64,000 bases of DNA, taken from positions 963,866 through 1,027,865 of the forward strand of contig LSYV01000027.1 of the NCBI GenBank assembly GCA_001584585.1, written 5' to 3'. The translations under genes and the position numbers were made by a program. Of the stretch, positions 56,701 through 64,000 are shown in pieces. Positions within the stretch are counted from its first letter, which is position 1. Each line of letters opens with the position of its first letter. The notes beneath the pieces are model-generated. The model saw only the letters and a list, made by a program, of their open reading frames with translations, was not told the origin of the DNA and did not search any database. The stretch is from Gonium pectorale. Lineage: Eukaryota; Chlorophyta; Chlorophyceae; Chlamydomonadales; Volvocaceae.

Positions 56701-59700
56701 ACCTCGCGTGTACGCCATATCGCCATTGTCGGGCCGCGGTGCGTCCCACGAACGCCCCCAGGTTGACAACCTGCTGACGCTGGGACAAGTCACAGATTGC
56801 TTGCTGCAGGTGGGTTTGAACGAAGCGCGGTCGGTCAGAGTAGTGGGGCACGCGCTGGTTGGTCTGGGCACTGCGCCGCCTAGCGGCCTGTGCCGCACCT
56901 GGCACCCCTGAGCGCAGTGCACTGGAGCGCTCGTTTACAGCTTCCCGCTGCCGGACACAAACGGAACCTGCGTAGACAGAGCTACGATCTTGTTGCTGAC
57001 GTGCTGCCTTGTACCTGCCCCCCAAGGTCCAACTTGTGTTGTTGCTCCCTTGATGCCCCCTTTGCATCCTGTCGTTTTCCGAAGCGCCTGCCGATCCGGC
57101 CTTCCTTCCTCCGACCCTCCGGGCACGCATCTCGCCATTTTTAGGACGTCCTCACGGCCTCCCCGCACGCCACCTCGTGTTATGCCCACACACCGCACTC
57201 TGGGCCCATGGGACCCCGCTTTCTCTCCTGCCCTCACTACCGGTGATTTTGCCCGCTTCCGCGGCCCGAGTGACCGCAAATCACTGCCCTTACTAACCGC
57301 GCTCGCAGATCACTGCCCTCACTCACCGGACCTGTTCCCGCTCGCGACCGCAGATTAGCGACGCCCGCGCGCGCACCGCGGTGTTCAACGCAAAGCGCCG
57401 GCGGACGAGCATCGCTGGCTCGCGGCAGATGACCCTGCAAGGGCTGCGCTCCAGCCGTGACTTTGGGCCCGGGCCGGGGACGGCGCACGGGTCACGCGCG
57501 AGCCGTGACTACGGGCAACTCCACGGCGTACGGCCCAGCCGTGACTTTGGACCGCAGGCGCCGCCCGGTCAGAGTGGCGTGGGACCCGCCGGCGACGCTG
57601 GCCGCGGTAACGAGTCGTTGCGTCCAGGAGCAGTGGCGGCGGCGGCCACGGGACAGGAAGCCGAGCTCGCAGACCTGCGGCGCCTGGACGGGTGGGGTCT
57701 GGGCTTGGTCCTGGTTCCCTCGCGGGCCGCTGCAATGTCGTTGCCCAGTTGTAGTATACTAAGGGATGTGACCTGCCCGTAAGCCGTTGCGCCTCTTGTC
57801 CGCTGCAACAGCGTGTTGGCCTGTCGATGCCTCTGACCGCGCCACTGCCATCCTCGCCCTCTTGTGCCCATTGAACCGCAGCTACTCGCGCAGCAGCCAG
57901 TTTGCCGACCCCGCTGCCGCCCCCACCTCAGCGGCTGCCTTGGAGAAGGCACCGCTGCTGCCGCCACAGCACACCCTCTCTTCGGCCCCCAGCGGTGCCG
58001 TCGCAGGCGGCGGCAGCCCAGGCCCCGGTGCTGCCGGCGCTACCGCCGGTATCTTTATATCCCGACTGCTTTCCGGCCTCCCCGGGAGTGCCGTGGCTCT
58101 GCCACTGCCGCCGCGCCGCTTCCTGCAGGGCCAAGCCCAGCAAGGCCAGCCGGTGCCGTTTGCAGGCGCGGCCGCGGAGCTGCCAATGCGCTCCCCGGCG
58201 CTTTCAGCGTCCGGTACTGTGCCGAGGCCAGCGACGGCTGGCTCGACGCCGGCTCGGACCTCCCTGCAGCTGGAGCGCAGCGAGGATGTGGACATCTTGG
58301 GCGGGCTCAAGTTTGAGCTGTCGGAGGGCTCTTCCGTTGCCCCGTCGATGCTCGCAGTCCCCTCGGGCTCGAGCCTGCACGCCTCCACTGCCACTTTGCA
58401 GCAGCCCCAGAGGCAGCAGCAGGGCGCCGCGCCGGGTCTGGACTGGAACCAGGCGGCTCAGGGCCTCGGCGGGACACGCGCCAGGCCACACGTTGCGCTG
58501 CCCACCATCCCTTCGTGCACGGACATGGCCTCGGCTGCGGCGACCGTGCGCGGCGGCTCCGGGTCCGGCGGCTCAGTGTCGGGCTCCGGCGGCTCGCCGC
58601 CCGTGGAGCTGGCGTCGCCTTTTGAGAACGCCGCCGACGGCCGCGATGGCATCGGTGTCGGGGGGGAGTGGCATGAGGTCCTGCTTGGAGGCGGTGGCGC
58701 CGCCGCTGCAGCCACTGTGGCCGCCGCCACTACCGCCGCCGTCACCGTGGCGGACCGACCCCCGGGTCGAGGCAGCCCAGCTGCCTCCGCGTCCGCGTTC
58801 GCCACAGCTCCTGTGCATGACATGCTTCGCGCAGCGGTGCCGCCGTTGGCGCCGCAACTGCAGCTGCAGGCGCGTGGTGGCGCGGCGACTGCGGATACCA
58901 GCGTCCGCAGCACCGGCTCCGGCGCGGGCGCCGCCGTCTGGGCGGGCGCCACCGCAGGGCTGCTGCGCGGCGGCGGCGGTGGAGGCGAGATGGGCGCGCT
59001 CGGCGCCGGCGGCGGGCTGCGCAACGACGGGGCATTTGCGTCCATCAGCTTGCAGGCGGAGCCCATCACATTCCCGCCGACCGAGGAGGGGTACCTCAGC
59101 CAGGTGCGCTGCGCTGTTGTACGGGCAGTAATATGTTGAGGATGTAGGGCGGAACCCATTCCGCCTTGCGGTGTGGGTGGAGGCGGGAACGAAGCCTTTC
59201 GACTACCGATATCCGCCAGTTTTGTGCGCGTGGCATGTTCTGCTGTCGAGGCATGGCAATGAGACCGGAGTCGGGGCTGGGATGAAAGATGTGACACAGG
59301 GACCCGGGCTGGTCGGGAGGAGGCAGGGATCGGGAGGAATTGTGTCAGCTAAATTTGCGGAGCGATAATCCTCGTCGTCGGGACCGACGGGCGGGTGGAA
59401 GGTGCGCCGATGGGGCGCGCGAGGGAACTCGAGCTTGCGGAGGAGCAGTGTGCGTGCAGGGACGGGATCAAGGGCCGAGTAACTCCTCCCTGCCTGCACG
59501 TCATCCGGTCGGGTTTAGCGCAGCGGGATGGATATCGAGCCCCTCGCGGGCCTCCCCCTAGCCCTGGCAACCAACCGCCATCCCACAAACGTCTCCAACC
59601 GCCAGGTTCGTTGGTACAGCTTCCAGTTCGTCATGGACGAGCTTGTGGAGGAGCTGGAGGAGGCATTTTTCGCTGCCAGTGCCGTACTGCGGCAGCTGCC

Positions 59701-59719
59701 GTACCCCGTGGGGTCGTAG
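50704..59719 (+). CDS. ALMT-family (aluminium-activated malate transporter-like) anion channel
   Basis: Sixteen exons: 50704-50826, 51557-51644, 52182-52279, 52800-52867, 53091-53260, 53784-53941, 54250-54299, 54566-54809, 55331-55466, 55810-55907, 56107-56223, 56587-56625, 56762-56809, 57354-57691, 57882-59103, 59606-59719; 1,036 residues. Six hydrophobic segments lie at about 50-230: LSIAIMFFGMLGHIVNF, NWAAITCIVVTAPVIGKVAQ, LLGTAVGGFIGMVAFTIG, SVFISAVAGLTVWATTYLAF, FMQLTYCIVAFGA and IGGIFAGGLLSVLLAVVVLP. This matches the six-helix unit of the ALMT/FUSC superfamily. The following part (VHWFPARGRWQVPKKDLQAL, LRRVARMLW) resembles the cytosolic helical domain of plant ALMTs, which conduct malate and other anions. 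The tail after about 500 is low-complexity with three SRD[FY]G repeats, and ends in a helix (VMDELVEELEEAFFAA). The 50-base exon at 54250-54299 is chosen by phase and is the least sure. The ion carried is unknown. Confidence 0.75.
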
Positions 59720-62298
59720 GCGCGGGCGAGCAGACGAGTGGATGGACGGACCACGGACGGGTCACAGGAGCGTGAGCCACAGTAAGGAGCGGGGTACGTG
59801 GAAGGGCCATGCGAATGACCAAGGGAGGTGTATCCACCGAGCAGGCATCATCATGCTTAGTGTCCGTGACGGCATGAGGACCCGTGAAGGGGAAGAAATC
59901 GGGGAGGGGTGCGAGCAGGGACTGAGCATAGGCGAGGGAACCGTACTTGAAAGAAGAAAGTGGAGTGGAATGGCCGCCGTTGTGTTATTTGGGGCAATGC
60001 GCGTGGCGCGGAGCATGGACGTGCTGGAGGCATTCGTGATAGGAGGCTGCCGGAGCCCCGGCGGACCTATGGGTAATATCCACCTGCGATTACCGAAAGT
60101 ACAACCGGGCGCTTAGCACTAAATGATATGTGTGGTTCCAATGTCATTACTCATGAAACCCTGAACCGCGTTGCATATATCTTGTGTATGTGTGACGCGT
60201 GGGCTGCGCTCGCTTTTCCCAGATCCATGTGTGTTCACATGCCGAATCGAGATGCACGTGCGGACAGCAGCGCTTCTGTGCAGAAACTGTTCGGCCCGCT
60301 GAATGTTGCCCTTGAAGCGCAGTCCCAGGCGGGTCGTGTGTGGCACATCCACGGTTGTGGACAATATATCCTCTGTCCAACACGGCAGTTGGCGTGATAC
60401 GCGTAGCGTTCCTCCCTTCACTGGAACTTAGGATGGCATGGTGGGACCCGGGTCCACATTGGTCCCGTACATTGGCTTGGATACATGTTTATACCTCCCT
60501 AGCAGGCGGCACTGTTCGTGGTGCCTTTTGCAACATAACAGGGGCATAGGTTAGCAATCCGCTGGTTGTCCATGGGAGGGCTGCCTTGCCAACGGTGCGC
60601 CCTCCCGCGCACATGTGCGGACGGCGTCTGGTGCATTGCAATCCGATCTAGAACATTAACTTTTGATGTCAAGGCTTTATAACGCTGTGGAAGCATGTCG
60701 GAATGTTCTGGCCCTGGCCATGTTCAGTCAGTGTGAGGAGTTTGTCTGATAGGTCCTGCGGAAAAGATAATGTGTGGCGGTGCAATACGGTATTGGGGCT
60801 ATTAACTGCGCAGTGCAGACTCTCCGGTTAACGCATCTGCAAGGTTGCTACAGGCTGCATCTGCATGCGGGACATGTCAATACCCGCTCGGCGGCGGGCG
60901 CCAATCGCTCCGCCCTTTGGCTCAGTTCGCGCGACCATGCCCACGCGCGTCCATCTGCCGAAAGGAGTGCCGAGCTGTCACGATGCTCTCGGCAGTCACA
61001 ACGTTCCGCTGGAGCTCGTCGAGCGGCTGGGTACGGTAGTCATATTGGCCCCTCTGCTTCTGTGTCCGGCTCCTGGAATCATTCAGCGATGCCTATTGCT
61101 CCTATAGGGGTAATATACGTGACAAATGGGCGCTATTGGCCGTCACGCGAGCAGCGTGTCAATCAACCCTGAATCCTCCCGCGCATCCCGCCCCGCTACA
61201 TCACAGCTTCACAGGTTGTCTGCAGCCAGGGTTTGGTCCTTGGTGTCCACGCACGGGAGCACCATTTGCGGCCTGCCCCGCCCATCCCCTCCCGCTCCTC
61301 ATCAGCCATCACCCAGCCCGTGGGGGCATGTACGGTATTTTGATGCTGTCGGCGGGCTCCTACGACAGGTACTTACGCGGCGCGTGCGACAGTGAACTGG
61401 ACAGTTTTTCCAACTCGGCAGCTGCTGGAGATGGCGGTGGCAACCTGCAACCGCCAACCAACAACTGCCACGCTCAACCCAGCCAATCATGTTCCATTGG
61501 GAGTGCAACGGTGCAGGAACAGCATTTGCTCGCATGCTACGACGGCGCGCCGCCCCACGCGTCGGGCAAGAGGCAATGCGCCTCGCGACCCCACCGTAGC
61601 CGTGTGGCCAGCGGTGTTGCGAAGGAGCCGTGCGGCACCTGCCGCTACCGGCAACCTGCAGAGGATAATCCGTGCTGAAGATGCGTCCACCGTGTGGTTG
61701 CCGCAACCGCATGGGACGATGGGAGTGGTTGGGAGGCCACTCTTGCCAATCAGGCAAGCAACTAAACCAACTGGCAGCCGCGCAATTACGCTGCGCCGCC
61801 GCCGATCGCCTAATCCTGTGCACGTCCGAAGTGCACCTCAAAGACGCCACTCATGATCCCCAGTCCTCAGTCAGCGGACCGCGTGCGTCACCGGTCCGTC
61901 AGCACGACAGCCTGACAGTACGACATAGTGCGCAGGCAAGGTGGATTGTGAAAGAGGGACTCGGTCGAATCTCCCCCGACTGCGCCCGTGTGGAAAAGAA
62001 GGCAATGAGCAAAACCAAGCGTGGTGGCAGTACAGTAGGACAAGCATCCATGTGGCCCAATGGTGATGGACCGGAGGTGCGTACGAGTTGTGCCGCCTGG
62101 CCCTCCCCCCCCCGCCAACCAGAGTCGGACGGGAACTGGCGCCAGATCCGGTGCAGCAGCGGACGCCTCTCGGCGCGGCCCCTACCCGACGTCCGATGGG
62201 CTTGTTGGAATTCAACAGCCCCTGTCATTGCGGCATCCATCGGGAATCCGTGAGTGTCGTCATCAATCCGCGCACAGAGCACTAACGGCATCGCCCCT
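59720..62298. other. Intergenic region between convergent genes
   Basis: About 2.6 kb between the ALMT stop and the stop of the minus-strand gene at the right edge. No TGTAA was found close to either stop. Frames at 61136-62253 are open on both strands but show no domain. No tRNA, rRNA or transposon was recognised. Confidence 0.5.
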
Positions 62299-64000
62299 TC
62301 AGCGCAGGGGCATGACCACGGGTTTGCCGCTCGGTTTCGCAGCCGGCTTGCTGGGAGGGGTCCCGCGGGGGTTGTTCCTTCCGCCCGGCTGCTGGTGCCC
62401 TGGCCCTGCCGCCCCTTGGCCGTCTGCCCGGGCGCTGCCCTCGCCGCCAGCGCCAGACGGCGCAGGCCGACCGCCAGCCGCCGCCGCCGTCGCCGCGACT
62501 GCACCTTGCCGCCACCCGTTACCTGCGGCAGCGGCGGCGGCGGCGATTCCGCTGCCGCTGCCACTGCCACTGCCACTGCCCACCGCCGTACGCCCGGCGC
62601 CGACGAACCCATCACGGACGCTGGTCATCGTGCGCCTCCACACCCGCGCCGCGGCGGCGGCACCGGGGCTGCTCAGCCGGGCCCCAGCTTGTGCTGCGGT
62701 GGAGGCGGCGGAGGCGGCGGAGGCTCCCGCAACGGCCCCCGCCGCCGCCGCGCCGCCACCGCCGCCACCGAAGTTAAACGTGCGACCCGTGTTAAGCGTT
62801 ATGCTCCGGCCCCACAGCCGCAGCGAAGGTCCCGCGGAGCCGTCCGCATCCGCGTCGGTGGCGGTGGCGCCCGAGGCGTTTCGGGCTGGCACCATGCCGG
62901 CAGTGAAGGAGGCGGTGCTGCCGCCGCCCGCCGCCGCCGTGACGGCGGCAGCCCACCTTGACGGCGGCCTCGACAGCGTCGGCGCCGCCGATGGCGGCGG
63001 CGGCGCCAGCCCCGCCAGCTCGTCATCGCTCGACTCCGCCAGCGCCGCTGCCGCCGCAGTCGACGCTGGTCCAGAGGCGGCCGGCCGCGCGTTGCCGACG
63101 CCGCTGACGCCGTCGCCAGCCCCGCCCCTGCTCCGGCCGTCGCCGTCGTCGCCGTCGTCGCTGTCCTCGCCGGTACCGTCCGTGCTGCGGCCGTCGCCTG
63201 TGCGGGAAGCCCAGCCCACACGACCGCGGCCCCACCGCGTGGACGCCTTGCCCTGCGTGGGGCTCCCAACGGAGCTGCCGCCGCCAGAGCTCGCCGTCGC
63301 CGTCGCCGCCACGGCTGCCGCTGCTGCCGCCGGCTCCGGCGCGACGCCGCTTCCGGAGAACGAGACGCCGGACTTGCTGTTGAGCCGCCGCCGGAAGCTG
63401 CGCCCGGCTCCGCTGAGGGACGGCCGCGGGGTGGGCTCCCCGGCTGCCGCCGTCCCAGCGGCCGGCCCCTCGACGGGGCCGTCGCCCAGGGGCCCCTCCT
63501 CAACACCGGCGCCACTCACCCGCGGCTGTGAGCTCAGCGCGAGGCGGCTGTACGACTGAGTGCGCTTGGGCATCCAGCGCCGGGCGCGTCCCTCCAAGCC
63601 CCCCGGTCCACCGCCGCCGCCGCCACCGCCGCCATCGCCACCGTCAACGCCGCCACCGCCGCCATCGCCGGCGCTGCCCTCGCCGCCGTCTGCCCCGATG
63701 CCCGTGACGCTCGTCGTGCCGCGCGACAGCGGGCTCCACCCCACCCGACCCACGGCGCCGTCTCGCATGCCGCCGGCAATGGTTATGGATCTCGCACGCG
63801 GCCCCAGCAGCGAGCTTTCCCGCGTAACGGCCAGCAACGGCGAGGGCCCCGCCGACGGCTCCGCAAAGACCTCGCCGGAGCCCCTGGCGCCGCCATTCCA
63901 TGCGGCGGTGTCGTCGGCACGGCCGCCGGCGGCACCAGCGCCGGCGGGGACGGCGGCGCCGTCGACGCCGAGGACCTGGGACGCGCGCCGCCCGACGGCG
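62299..64000 (-). CDS. C-terminal part of an unrecognised Ala/Gly-rich disordered protein
   Basis: The minus-strand frame ending in TGA at 62299-62301 stays open to the right edge (567 codons visible). It has the codon bias of the other genes here (GCC, CTG, AAG, CAG). It is dominated by Ala, Gly and Ser runs, with short conserved-looking islands: RRWMPKRTQSYSRLALSSQP, SFRRRLNSKSGVSFSG, LWGRSITLNTGRTFNFGG and VWRRTMTSVRDGFVGAGRTA. The end is basic (KPAAKPSGKPVVMPLR). I recognise no domain. A perfect donor-like CGG|GTGAGT at about 63526 (minus strand) may mark an intron that happens to be open. The + strand is also open over 62060-63559, but its predicted protein has no such islands. Confidence 0.55.
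   Translation of the reverse strand, partial: AVGRRASQVLGVDGAAVPAGAGAAGGRADDTAAWNGGARGSGEVFAEPSAGPSPLLAVTRESSLLGPRARSITIAGGMRDGAVGRVGWSPLSRGTTSVTGIGADGGEGSAGDGGGGGVDGGDGGGGGGGGGPGGLEGRARRWMPKRTQSYSRLALSSQPRVSGAGVEEGPLGDGPVEGPAAGTAAAGEPTPRPSLSGAGRSFRRRLNSKSGVSFSGSGVAPEPAAAAAAVAATATASSGGGSSVGSPTQGKASTRWGRGRVGWASRTGDGRSTDGTGEDSDDGDDGDGRSRGGAGDGVSGVGNARPAASGPASTAAAAALAESSDDELAGLAPPPPSAAPTLSRPPSRWAAAVTAAAGGGSTASFTAGMVPARNASGATATDADADGSAGPSLRLWGRSITLNTGRTFNFGGGGGGAAAAGAVAGASAASAASTAAQAGARLSSPGAAAAARVWRRTMTSVRDGFVGAGRTAVGSGSGSGSGSGIAAAAAAAGNGWRQGAVAATAAAAGGRPAPSGAGGEGSARADGQGAAGPGHQQPGGRNNPRGTPPSKPAAKPSGKPVVMPLR

Noticed and set aside
62060..63559. 499-codon open frame on the + strand
   Set aside because: It overlaps the minus-strand frame at the right edge, lacks islands of complex sequence, and reads Pro/Ala/Arg-rich as expected of an antisense frame in GCC-repeat DNA.

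Overview
The window looks like nuclear DNA from a chlorophyte green alga of the Chlamydomonadales (Chlamydomonas/Volvox relatives). The evidence is high GC with GC-rich third codon positions, many short GT-AG introns, long Ala/Gly/Pro/Ser-rich disordered stretches inside proteins, TGTAA polyadenylation signals 3' of several genes, and centriole/basal-body genes. Two runs of N (338-541 and 26625-27341) are assembly gaps. I joined exons by hand from reading frame, splice-site consensus and intron phase. All complete models close in frame, but none has been checked against RNA or protein databases.

Layout, left to right. (1) 110-2049 (+): the 3' part of a TIR-like 'WCLFE' protein. (2) 2050-4430: no confident gene. 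(3) 4431-10711 (+): a 13-exon CEP120 (Chlamydomonas UNI2) centriole-assembly protein. (4) 11056-18425 (+): a predicted plastid-targeted fusion of a CBM20 starch-binding domain, a disordered linker of about 1,000 residues and a PTC7-type PP2C phosphatase. (5) 21701-23604 (-): a small SAM-dependent methyltransferase. It is divergent from (6) 24166-34487 (+), a 21-exon U2SURP/SR140 splicing factor (RRM, SURP, CID, cwf21, RS). (7) 35834-42936 (+): a 2,016-residue protein with Sfi1-like centrin-binding repeats. (8) 45856-50253 (-): a 9-exon gene whose N-terminal third is a phage T4 gp21-type prohead (peptidase S77) protease with both catalytic motifs. It is divergent from (9) 50704-59719 (+), a 16-exon ALMT-family anion channel. 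(10) 62299 to the right edge (-): the 3' part of a disordered Ala/Gly-rich protein.

These are independent eukaryotic genes, not an operon. CEP120 and the Sfi1-like protein both point to centriole/basal-body biology. The methyltransferase/U2SURP and protease/ALMT pairs share short divergent promoter regions.

The most unusual items are the intron-bearing phage-type prohead protease, the CBM20-PP2C fusion, and three cases where an intron carries a decayed copy of a neighbouring exon-intron junction.
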